Positions 48,526 through 61,400 of a stretch of DNA of 64,000 bases are shown here, in pieces. This stretch comes from Chlorops oryzae (Eukaryota > Arthropoda > Insecta > Diptera > Chloropidae): contig CM035809.1 in the NCBI GenBank assembly GCA_020466095.1, forward strand, positions 8,404,723 to 8,468,722, written 5' to 3'. A program made the translations under genes and the position numbers. Within the stretch, counting starts at the first letter, position 1, and each line of letters starts with the position of its first letter. Below the pieces are notes generated by a model. The model did not search any database. It was not told the DNA's origin and saw only the letters and a program-made list of their open reading frames with translations.

Positions 48526-50587
48526 ACTGAAGCAACGGAGAACAAAAATGTAAGCGCAATGCCTCTGCAAATTGCGATTTTAGTACTGAGCTTTAAAGTT
48601 TCGAATGTAAAGAACGTGCAGAGGCGGCTAAAAACGAAAAAAAAAAACCACAACAAAAACAATCGAAGAAAAGCAATTCAAATGTTTAAAATAAAATATA
48701 TAAACACACTGCTGCAAAGAAAATTACAACACAAAATAACAAAAAAAATTAACTTGCAAAATTATTTAAAAATGCAAGAATTTAGATTTAACACACAATC
48801 AAGCATATATACATACGTACACAATTGTGTAAACGAACATACACACGCATGAACATATAAATATCAAATGTATGAGGAGCAATCCTGTATTTTTTTTTTT
48901 TTTCTTACAACTATATCCATATATATATATATATTGTCGATCGAAATTTAAATTTTTTTTAGGACTTCCTGTACGTGTTCTACATTTTTTAATGTAAAAA
49001 TATAAATTTAAACTTTTAAATTTAATTGAGGATTTTTCAAATTGTGGGGATTGCATGAAAAGGTATGCTTTAAAGCAGGGTCTCTGAAATTGGCTTGAAC
49101 ATTTCTGCAGTGCACTTTCTAGAATATTGATGGCCTCAAGAAAAATAAATATCATGGTCCGTAAAAACAAAACTGCTTTAATTAAAATCGTTTTCGAAGA
49201 GGTCATCTCTGGGGCCTTTGATTTTGCCCTACCGTATGTAAGAATCTTGCTCAAGATTTCGGGTTCAATTGATTTTGTTCGAAATATATCCTAAGCCATC
49301 CAAACTTCTATTAATTTTATAAGGCAGAGGAATGTCTTTCAATTTTCGGTAGATGGAGTAGCTCACTCTTAAAAGGGTCGCTATACCCTAGAAAATTTCA
49401 TCCTCCATTGCCTTATGACCAAGTTCAAGGCCTTCATTTAGAGCTCCTTTTGAATATATATTAAGCCATCCATACATTCATTCTTCAATCGTAGGTCCAA
49501 ACTATTATAAATGCTATCAAGTATAAGGAAATTTTTCAATCCTCGGTAGATCAAGTTTCATCCCAGAATGCCTGTTCAAGGGGCCTTGCTCTGTAGATCG
49601 ACTCTGAAAGCTATTCTACTCGAACACCAAATCCGAGTCGAACGAATAACACTAATAACGTATAACGAACATCCGACACCCGAACAAGAGAGTATGGAAC
49701 GTTCGAATCCGAGCAAATCTTTGTTCGAGCCCGACTAAAACTACAGAGTAAGGGCCAAGGATTGTCTTATGGGTGTAAACTAGTGAGGGGCTATCAACTT
49801 CATGGCCAATTATTCATAACATTTGAAACATAAAATCAGGCTCCAGTAATCGCCTTGCAGTTTCCCTATAATAATTCCCCCTTCATCGATTTTATTTAAT
49901 TACAAGAAAAATAAATAAAAAAAGCGATTGTGAATGTTCGTTTTAAAAAATTCTTTTCTTATATTTAATCATTTGAATTAATTGTCTCATAAAAGAAAAA
50001 AGTCCATAAATACGAATATATATTTATGCTAAACGTAAAGAAAAGAAACCAACATGCATACAATTTACCTATAAAATAATTGCATACAATAGCTGTACGT
50101 GGATAAGTAAAATACCTATACGTATGTAATAATATGATTAATTTTAATTTTTTTTTATATACGCATGCCGATCAGTAAATTTATGAACATACCCACACCC
50201 ATATATACTTACGGATTTATTTATAATATCAGTGTAATTCATTTTCATAATTTTTATTTAGTTCAAATTTTTTATTTTATTTTTTATATTTTTATTTATT
50301 TTTTTTTTTTTTTTGCCAAAAAACCGCAAAATTCAATAAGCAATTCGTTTGAAATAGAAATAGTTGGTTTTTATTTTAACGAGAACAAAAATATAATTGA
50401 TTTTATTTTTCTTTTCAATCGAATGAATGAAACTTATGTACCCCCATCATTCATTAATAGACTTACCTTAAATGTAAATCATTCATAACATATGAACACT
50501 ATATACGCGTACATACATATATACACATTGTAAAAAACTTAAAACAAGTAATTTGTTTAATAAAATTTCGTAAAAAGGATGATGTGT
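48526..50587. other. Jupiter 3' UTR and intergenic DNA
   Basis: Follows the Jupiter stop. AATAAA-type signals occur in several places (for example near 49142, 49908 and 50560), so the 3' end cannot be fixed. 49.6-49.74 kb has degenerate CGAAC-rich repeats. No other gene seen. Confidence 0.55.
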
Positions 50588-53500
50588 AATTTGTACTGAA
50601 ATCCGAATTTCTTGGGCATCATTTTTTCTTGAAGGCTAGAATTTTTTTTTTTTGACAACTTCGTCGGTAAGCAGCTTCCATTTGAGCCTTCAGCACACTT
50701 TGCAATGAATAAATTTTAAATATTTTCATGGGTAGGGAAAATAGCAAAGGTGCTTCAAATATGGGGAAAACGTGGATTTTCCCAGGAATTTTCTCCGCAG
50801 GAATTTTCTTTAGGATATAAGGAACCATTTTAGAAAAAAAAAATTTTCAAAAACCCTGTAGGAAATGTCATTTTGACGCAGTTAAACCCGGAAAACGTAC
50901 ATTATTCAAAAACATATAACGGCTTTATTTTCCCGCCAAAAAAAATATTTCAAAAAAACTTTAAAAAATAACGAAAAAACCAAAATTTTCAAAACCCCAA
51001 AATTCCCAGTAGTTTCCGAGATATAACGACTTGAAATTTCGGCATCCACCTTCTGTTTTTCCTGTTCGCCTGGTGAATCAGAAAAATTTTTGTACTGAAA
51101 TCCGCATTTCTCCGGCATATGATTTCCTCGATAACTAAAGTCTTTTTGGAAACTTCGGCGGTAAGTATGCAATCTTTTGAGCCTCTAGCACACTTTGCAA
51201 TGAATAAATTTTTAATATTTCCTTGGGTAAGGAAAATGCGAAAAGTGCTTCAAATAGGGGGAAAACGTGGATTTTCCCAGGAATTTTCTCCGCAGGAATT
51301 TTCTTTAGGATATAAGGAACCATTTTAGAAAAAAAAATTTTCAAAAACCCTGTAGGAAATGTCATTTTGACGCAGTTAAACCCGGAAAACGTACATTATT
51401 CAAAAACATATAACGGCTTTATTTTCCCCGCCAAAAAAAATATTTCAAAAAAACTTTAAAAAATAACGAAAAAACCAAAATTTTCAAAACCCCAAAATTC
51501 CCAGTAGTTTCCGAGATATAACGACTTGAAATTTCGGCATCCACCTTCTGTTTTTCCTGTTCGCCTGGTGAATCAGAAAAATTTTTGTACTGAAATCCGC
51601 ATTTCTCCGGCATATGATTTCCTCGATAACTAAAGTCTTTTTGGAAACTTCGGCGGTAAGTATGCAATCTTTTGAGCCTCTAGCACACTTTGCAATGAAT
51701 AAATTTTTAATATTTCCTATGGGAGGAAAATGCGAAAAGTGCTTCAAATAGGGGGAAAACGTGGATTTTCCCAGGAATTTTCTCCGCAGGATTTTCTTTA
51801 GTTAAGGAACCATTTAGAAAAAAAATTCAAAACCCTGTAGGAAATGTCATTTTGACGCATTAAACCGGAAAACGTACATTATTCAAAAACATATAACGGC
51901 TTTATTTTCCCGCCAAAAAAAATATTTCAAAAAAACTTTAAAAAATAACGAAAAAACCAAAATTTTCAAAACCCCAAAATTCCCAGTAGTTTCCGAGATA
52001 TAACGACTTGAAATTTCGGCATCCACCTTCTGTTTTTCCTGTTCGCCTGGTGATCAGAAAAATTTTTGTACTGAAATCCGCATTTCTCCGGCATATGATT
52101 TCCTCGATAACTAAAGTCTTTTGGAAACTTCGGCGGTAAGTATGCAATCTTTTGAGCCTCTAGCACACTTTGCAATGAATAAATTTTTAATATTTCCTTG
52201 GGTAAGGAAAATGCGAAAAGTGCTTCAAATAGGGGGAAAACGTGGATTTTCCCAGGAATTTTCTCCGCAGGAATTTTCTTTAGGTATAAGGAACCATTTT
52301 AGAAAAAAAAAATTTCAAAAACCCTGTAGGAAATGTCATTTTGACGCAGTTAAACCCGGAAAACGTACATTATTCAAAAAATATAACGGCTTTATTTTCC
52401 CGCCAAAAAAAATATTTCAAAAAAACTTTAAAAATAACGAAAAAACCAAAATTTTCAAAACCCCAAAATTCCCAGTAGTTTCGAGATATACGACTTGAAA
52501 TTTCGGCATCCACCTTCTGTTTTTCCTGTTCGCCTGGTGAATCAGAAAAATTTTTGTACTGAAATCCGCATTTCTCCGGCATATGATTTCCTCGATAACT
52601 AAAGTTTTTTGAAACTTCGGCGGTAAGTATGCAATCTTTTGAGCCTCTAGCACACTTTGCAATGAATAAATTTTTAATATTTCCTTGGGTAAGGAAAATG
52701 CGAAAAGTGCTTCAAATAGGGGAAAACGTGGATTTTCCCAGGAATTTTCTCCGCAGGAATTTTCTTTAGGTATAAGGAACCATTTTAGAAAAAAAAAATT
52801 TCAAAAACCCTGTAGGAAATGTCATTTTGACGCAGTTAAACCCGGAAAACGTACATTATTCAAAAACATATAACGGCTTTTTTTCCCGCCAAAAAAAATA
52901 TTTCAAAAAAACTTTAAAAAAAAAAAAAACCAAAATTTTCAAAACCCAAAATTCCCAGTAGTTTCCGAGATATAACGACTTGAAATTTGGCATCCACCTT
53001 TGTTTTTCCTGTTCGCCTGGTGAATCAGAAAAATTTTTGTACTGAAATCCGCATTTCTCCGGCATATGATTTCCTCGATAACTAAAGTCTTTTTGGAAAC
53101 TTCGGCGGTAAGTATGCAATCTTTTGAGCCTCTAGCACACTTTGCAATGAATAAATTTTTAATATTTCCTTGGGTAAGGAAAATGCGAAAAGTGCTTCAA
53201 ATAGGGGAAACGTGGATTTTCCCAGGAATTTTCTCCGCAGGAATTTTCTTTAGGTATAAGGAACCATTTTAGAAAAAAAAATTTAAAAACCCTGTAGGAA
53301 ATGTCATTTTGACGCAGTTAAACCCGAAAACGTACATTATTCAAAAACATATAACGGCTTTATTTTCCCGCCAAAAAAAATATTTCAAAAAAACTTTAAA
53401 AAATAACGAAAAAACCAAAATTTTCAAAACCCCAAAATTCCCAGTAGTTTCCGAGATATAACGACTTGAAATTTCGGCATCCACCTTCTGTTTTTCCTGT

Positions 53501-53986
53501 TCGCCTGGTGAATCAGAAAAATTTTTGTACTGAAATCCGCATTTCTCCGCATATGATTTCCTCGATAACTAAAGTCTTTTTGGAAACTTCGGCGGTAAGT
53601 ATGCAATCTTTTGAGCCTCTAGCACACTTTGCAATGAATAAATTTTTAATATTTCCTTGGGTAAGGAAAATGCGAAAAGTGCTTCAAATAGGGGAAAACG
53701 TGGATTTTCCAGGAATTTTCTCCGCAGGAATTTTCTTTAGGATATAAGGAACCATTTTAGAAAAAAAAATTCAAAACCTGTAGGAAATGTCATTTTGACG
53801 CAGTTAAACCCGGAAACGTACATTATTCAAAAACATATAACGGCTTTATTTTCCCGCCAAAAAAATATTCAAAAAAACTTTAAAAAATAACGAAAAACAA
53901 AATTTTCAAAACCCAAAATTCCAGTAGTTTCCGAGATATAACGACTTGAAATTTCGGCATCCACCTTCTGTTTTTCCTGTTCGCCT

Positions 53987-54448
<462 letters not shown>

Positions 54449-54518
54449 AATGAATAAATTTTTAATATTTCCTTGGGTAAGGAAAATGCGAAAAGTGCTT
54501 CAAATAGGGGGAAAACGT

Positions 54519-54521
<3 letters not shown>

Positions 54522-54560
<39 letters not shown>
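54522..54560. other. 39-nt poly-T replacing ~215 bp of repeat unit
   Basis: After ACGTGGA the unit should continue with TTTTCCCAGGAATTTTCTCC; instead it runs T and resumes at CAAAACCCCAAAATTCCC. Same suspected artefact as the larger run just upstream. Confidence 0.75.
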
Positions 54561-57290
54561 CAAAACCCCAAAATTCCCAGTAGTTTCCGAGATATAACGA
54601 CTTGAAATTTCGGCATCCACCTTCTGTTTTTCCTGTTCGCCTGGTGAATCAGAAAAATTTTTGTACTGAAATCCGCATTTCTCCGGCATATGATTTCCTC
54701 GATAACTAAAGTCTTTTTGGAAACTTCGGCGGTAAGTATGCAATCTTTTGAGCCTCTAGCACACTTTGCAATGAATAAATTTTTAATATTTCCTTGGGTA
54801 AGGAAAATGCGAAAAGTGCTTCAAATAGGGGGAAAACGTGGATTTTCCCAGGAATTTTCTCCGCAGGAATTTTCTTTAGGATATAAGGAACCATTTTAGA
54901 AAAAAAAAATTTTCAAAAACCCTGTAGGAAATGTCATTTTGACGCAGTTAAACCCGGAAAACGTACATTATTCAAAAACATATAACGGCTTTATTTTCCC
55001 GCCAAAAAAAATATTTCAAAAAAACTTTAAAAAATAACGAAAAAACCAAAATTTTCAAAACCCCAAAATTCCCAGTAGTTTCCGAGATATAACGACTTGA
55101 AATTTCGGCATCCACCTTCTGTTTTTCCTGTTCGCCTGGTGAATCAGAAAAATTTTTGTACTGAAATCCGCATTTCTCCGGCATATGATTTCCTCGATAA
55201 CTAAAGTCTTTTTGGAAACTTCGGCGGTAAGTATGCAATCTTTTGAGCCTCTAGCACACTTTGCAATGAATAAATTTTTAATATTTCCTTGGGTAAGGAA
55301 AATGCGAAAAGTGCTTCAAATAGGGGGAAAACGTGGATTTTCCCAGGAATTTTCTCCGCAGGAATTTTCTTTAGGTATAAGGAACCATTTTAGAAAAAAA
55401 AAAATTTCAAAAACCCTGTAGGAAATGTCATTTTGACGCAGTTAAACCCGGAAAACGTACATTATTCAAAAACATATAACGGCTTTATTTTCCCGCCAAA
55501 AAAATATTTCAAAAAAACTTTAAAAAATAACGAAAAAAAACCAAAATTTTCAAAACCCCAAAATTCCCAGTAGTTTCCGAGATATAACGACTTGAAATTT
55601 CGGCATCCACCTTCTGTTTTTCCTGTTCGCCTGGGAATCAGAAAAATTTTTGTACTGAAATCCGCATTTCTCCGGCATATGATTTCCTCGATAACTAAAG
55701 TCTTTTTGGAAACTTCGGCGGTAAGTATGCAATCTTTTGAGCCTCTAGCACACTTTGCAATGAATAAATTTTTAATATTTCCTTGGGTAAGGAAAATGCG
55801 AAAAGTGCTTCAAATAGGGGGAAAACGTGGATTTTCCCAGGAATTTTCTCCGCAGGAATTTTCTTTAGGATATAAGGAACCATTTTAGAAAAAAAAATTT
55901 TCAAAAACCCTGTAGGAAATGTCATTTTGACGCAGTTAAACCCGGAAAACGTACATTATTCAAAAACATATAACGGCTTTATTTTCCCGCCAAAAAAAAT
56001 ATTTCAAAAAAACTTTAAAAAATAACGAAAAAACCAAAATTTTCAAAACCCCAAAATTCCCAGTAGTTTCCGAGATATAACGACTTGAAATTTCGGCATC
56101 CACCTTCTGTTTTTCCTGTTCGCCTGGTGAATCAGAAAAATTTTTGTACTGAAATCCGCATTTCTCCGGCATATGATTTCCTCGATAACTAAAGTCTTTT
56201 TGGAAACTTCGGCGGTAAGTATGCAATCTTTTGAGCCTCTAGCACACTTTGCAATGAATAAATTTTTAATATTTCCTTGGGTAAGGAAAATGCGAAAAGT
56301 GCTTCAAATAGGGGGAAAACGTGGATTTTCCCAGGAATTTTCTCCGCAGGAATTTTCTTTAGGGTATAAGGAACCATTTTAGAAAAAAAAAATTTCAAAA
56401 ACCCTGTAGGAAATGTCATTTTGACGCAGTTAAACCCGGAAAACGTACATTATTCAAAAACATATAACGGCTTTATTTTCCCGCCAAAAAAAATATTTCA
56501 AAAAAACTTTAAAAAATAACGAAAAAACCAAAATTTTCAAAACCCCAAAATTCCCAGTAGTTTCCGAGATATAACGACTTGAAATTTCGGCATCCACCTT
56601 CTGTTTTTCCTGTTCGCCTGGTGAATCAGAAAAATTTTTGTACTGAAATCCGCATTTCTCCGGCATATGATTTCCTCGATAACTAAAGTCTTTTTGGAAA
56701 CTTCGGCGGTAAGTATGCAATCTTTTGAGCCTCTAGCACACTTTGCAATGAATAAATTTTTAATATTTCCTTGGGTAAGGAAAATGCGAAAAGTGCTTCA
56801 AATAGGGGGAAAACGTGGATTTTCCCAGGAATTTTCTCCGCAGGAATTTTCTTTAGGATATAAGGAACCATTTTAGAAAAAAAAATTTTCAAAAACCCTG
56901 TAGGAAATGTCATTTTGACGCAGTTAAACCCAATAAATGTACATTATTCAAAAACATATAACGGCTTTATTTTCCCGCCAAAAAAAATATTTCAAAAAAA
57001 CTTTAAAAAATAACGAAAAAACCAAAATTTTCAAAACCCCAAAATTCCCAGTAGTTTCCGAGATATAACGACTTGAAATTTCGGCATCCACCTTCTGTTT
57101 TTCCTGTTCGCCTGGTGAATCAGAAAAATTTTTGTACTGAACACCGCATTTCTCGGGCATCATTTTTTCTCGAAGGCTTGAATTTTTTTTTTTTAGAACT
57201 TCAATGGTAAGTATGCTTCTTTTTGAGCATTTTGCACACTTTGCAATGAATAAATTTTAAATATTTTCATGGGTAGGGGAAAAGTATAAT

Positions 57291-58232
57291 AGTTAAAAAA
57301 AAGCAGGCTTAAAGTTTTAACAATATTTTGTTTTTATTTTAGTATTTTAGTTTTTTTTTTATTAATAAAAAAAACGAACTTAAATGATCATTGTAATTTA
57401 ATTTAATTTGATCATTCGCTTGCAAAATAATGTAGTTTAAACTTTCAAGTTCTGCATGTTTTAGATGATCGAAAAAACATACAAAAGTTTTTCTCCATGT
57501 TCCATTCTATAAACGTAGACTCTTCTAATTCGATGAATGATTTTTCCAGAAAATGTATGAAATAAAAGCATCTATGTAACAATTATGTACTAAGTGAATA
57601 AGAGAACGCTTTAAAAATAGCTACTAAAGTTAAAAAAAAAATAAATAAAAAAATAGTGCAATTTCTACAGTGTAAACAATGAACGTCAAAAATTTGAGTT
57701 AAAATTAAGAAGAAAAATGCTTAAAATATGCACTTGAATTCGCATTAAAAGCATAAGCTCCTAGAGGAACAGTTTTCTCTCTCTTAAACTGGGATATGTA
57801 AATATGTAAAAAGTATATATATACAAGACTTGGTTTGTGTCTTACTCACTATTTTTTTTTCACATACAATTCTAAGGCACTTTGGATTTTAAATTCTAAG
57901 AATCTACAACAACAACTGAGAATTCCATCATTCCTCTTCATAGAATGAACATTACAAATTTATTTCTTAAGAAAAAAAGCATTTAAAAACAAAATTTGTC
58001 ATCGTTCTTCTTCAAATCCGAAACAAAATCCAATTTGCCAAAATTATTTTGGTTTTTTTGTTTTCGATTTAGATGATCGAACACAAACTTGCACACACAT
58101 CAAAAGACGATCGACTCCCAATATTCCCTGTCTTAGTTTTGTCCTCTTTTTTCTTCTTTTTTTAACACAAAAAATCCAGATTTTTTTTTTTTTTTTTTGA
58201 AATTGTTATATCCTTGGTCCCCCTAAAATGAT
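57291..58232. other. Intergenic DNA and 3' UTR of the Cys-rich/FN3 gene
   Basis: Very AT-rich. On the minus strand TTTATT (AATAAA in transcript sense) occurs about 275 nt past the stop, near 57958, a plausible poly-A signal. No coding sequence. Confidence 0.5.
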
Positions 58233-58484
58233 TTAGAAGCATTTAGTGTAGTCCAGAGCCTTTGAGGGTTCGTATAAATAAATGCTGGGTGCCCAAGTGG
58301 TTGGCATTGGACTTTCTTCATCTTCAATGAAGACATCTCCAGCGCCCAAAATTGTTTTGCCCATATCTTTTGGTCTTGCTAGCAGCGCTATTTTATGAGG
58401 TTGAGAAACGTCGATGTCACACACAACAGCAGCTTCATGACGCGAGTTAAAGTACCGATTAGTTAAGTAGCCATCAACGTAAAT
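58233..58484 (-). CDS. Cys-rich/FN3 gene, last exon
   Basis: Acceptor TTTCAG. It opens IYVDGYLTNRYF, completing the typical FN3 'Y-x-V/I-x-x-G' turn, then CDIDVSQPHKIALLARP and a tail ending ALDYTKCF before TAA at 58235-58233. The phase-0 join places GGYE next to IYVDG, which is what an FN3 alignment expects. Confidence 0.87.
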   Translation of the reverse strand: MYVDGYLTNRYFNSRHEAAVVCDIDVSQPHKIALLARPKDMGKTILGAGDVFIEDEESPMPTTWAPSIYLYEPSKALDYTKCF

Positions 58485-61400
58485 CTGAAAGAAGGAAGAA
58501 GAAAATGTATAATTAATAAATCTAGAGAACAGAATTTTAAGACCCCATCTAAAGTAGCTTCCTTCGTGATGATAACTTTAAGCTTCCCTTCCCACAAAAG
58601 AGGCCTCACCCACCGTCAAAGGTACCCGAAAAAAAAATTAATTGTGATACATGGTCTCAATAACATACTTCGTAGCCTCCAATGCCGTAACCGTCATGAA
58701 TAGTCCATTTAACATATAGCGAGGACTTTCCAAGTTCAGTGACTTCAACGATCGAAACTGGAAAGCTAGTTTTGTATTTTGGAGGTTTTTCAATTCCCTA
58801 GAAAGAGTAGAATAATGAAGAAATCGAACAGGAAAAATAAAAGCTTCCATTTACAGCATTGCAACGTTCGTTTTGTTTTCTGACCATTTCCATAGCTTCG
58901 AGATCCAGTATAACTGAGTCCACGAGGGCTTTCTAAAAGATAAACGTATTTAAACGAAGCTCATAATAATGAGGTCATACCTCGGTCCCCCAAGAAATTC
59001 TGAATACTCACCAACTCCTGTCGACAACATTCACAACAGGCCGGGCATGGGGTCTTGTCTTTATTGCGTTCCGCACGGCAGTAACAACAATCACACTCAC
59101 AGGGAATATCGCCACCGAATTTTAATTCACTTGAAGTTTTCCTGGTCCACATCTCGTAAATCATCTCCTGACAACTACAAGTACATGTACCCGATTCTGA
59201 TAGCTCCTCATGAAAACAGCATAGCTGATCCAATAACTCTGTTGCATCTTGTGCTCTCGGTACCGGGAACGGACCAAAGCACTCATCTGTTTGTGTTTCA
59301 ACACAGTTTGCATAAATTTGTATAGTCGGACATGGCATTGTTGTTTCGATTCTGATCTCTTCTGTTTCACTATTGTAACAATATTCTTGGCCCTCTTCGG
59401 TTGAGACCACTTTAATGTGGGTTTCATTGATGATTTGCATTTCATCGCGTATTAGGACATTTCCCTCCATATATTCTTCGTCGTCTTGTAATTGAGATGT
59501 CGGTTCATCTCCACCTCTGGGACCATGACTGCTTGAAATGCTTGGTATTGATTGATTAGCATCAACATCGGTAATTGGAATTTCCTGACATGGTGACTGG
59601 AAATTACCCACACGTACAGAGTAACAGGGATAACCAGTTTTTGGATCCAATGTTATAATCAAACACGGTTTACTTGGAATCTGTGCAGGCGCGCATGGTT
59701 TTTTAACGGATTGTCTTTCGCTGCAAGTTGTACTCTTATTTGAGGCATAGTCGGTGGTACTCGAACCATCCTGACCTTTTTTAAGACATTCGAAATTTCT
59801 TCGTTTCTTATTTCTTGACGGATCGAAACTTGTTGATAAAGCATCTACTAGAGATTTTAATGAGCATGGAGTTGACGGTTTCGATGTTTGCTGTCCCCGA
59901 TCACAAGGTCTGGTTAGATTTGTTTTACTTTTGCTCATGCATTCCAGAACTTGCATTATACGTTCTAGGACTGTTATTAGACCTGATTTTTCTTGTCGGC
60001 AGATAACCGAGTGACTGCTGGATGAAGTCTTCTTCTTCTTCTTCCTTTTCTTTTTCTCCTGACATTTGGGTTGCTTCTCAGTATCAGATCCAGAATTTGC
60101 CGAGTAAAAAATATCTTCACAATCGATTGGACAAATCGGTTTTAGTGAGCTCTCACAACTTGCCATTGCAGACATTGATATACTAGATTTTGAACAGCAT
60201 ATCTTTGGGAAACAAGAAGTTTCAGACATATCTCTTAACACCCGTTTACATCGGCAACAAACTGGGGCGGGCTGCTCGGGATTCGTTAAGTCGAAACAAG
60301 CTGAGAAAATAGTTTGTTCGTTTGATTCTGGTTCATTGTTCTTATTGAAGTTACAGTTATTGGCCGATTGTCTAAATTGAGATGGATAGTTCATGCTTTG
60401 GGGAACTTGCGATGTTATAGGACACTCATATTCGTTTACTGGCGGTGGCGGCTTATCATAGAGTTCTTGTTCCTTAAGTAACTCTTGCATGGGATCAATA
60501 TTTGAATAGCTAACACGTTGTTGTGAAACGCTAGTCCTTGCTGGAGTGGTGGGTTGATCATCTATTGACTGGGAGTTCATGGCATTTGCACTTTGTCTTG
60601 GCACATTGGATATGCTAACACGTTGCTGTGATCCGCTAATCCTTGATGGAGCAGGTTGTACATCCGGTTGATCAGCTGGATTTGATGTGCTGATGTCGGG
60701 AATGGGAGCATTATCAGCATTTGGGTTCTCTAAAGTTGAGCCATTGGCCGGCTCGAGAGGGTTTTGATTGTTACGTGATTCTGTTGGGGGTTTATCGGCT
60801 AGTGATCTGCTGGAAATTTTAACCTGTAAAGTCCTACTACGGGGCTCGAAATCGGCGCTTACAACTAGATGTGAGTTATGTCCGTAACTATCAGCTTCGA
60901 GGCATTCTGAAAATTAAAGAAAAGATAAGTGTGTTATAATGTTGTCGTTAACTGGTTAATCGGTAGCGGCTGCAAATGTGCGTGTTAAGTGTGATGTGTA
61001 TGAACTCGCCTTGGCCAGAAATAGGATTTCGTTACGTATTCGAATAAGATTGTGCTAGTATAAATTAAAAAGAATTTAGAAAGAAAATATTTTGATATTT
61101 GATATCCGGCCTGGGTTAGTAGATTTTTTTCTCCATTTCGATAATGATGTATTTATTTTCTTATTTCTTCCACATCGCTCAAATACACTTCTTTACCGAA
61201 GCAGAAAGCAGTTAATTTATTATCTTCGCCGAACATTTGATGACTGGTTTGTTCGTAAAATTTCGCTTGCGCTTTTTCGCGACATGGACACATATCAAAT
61301 GACATGGTACTGCAATTCAAAGTGTCATTGGTAGTCTGCGTGAATATTGTAAGTCTTTCTCGACATTTGCAGATTTTAACTTGTTCATGAGTTCCGGCTG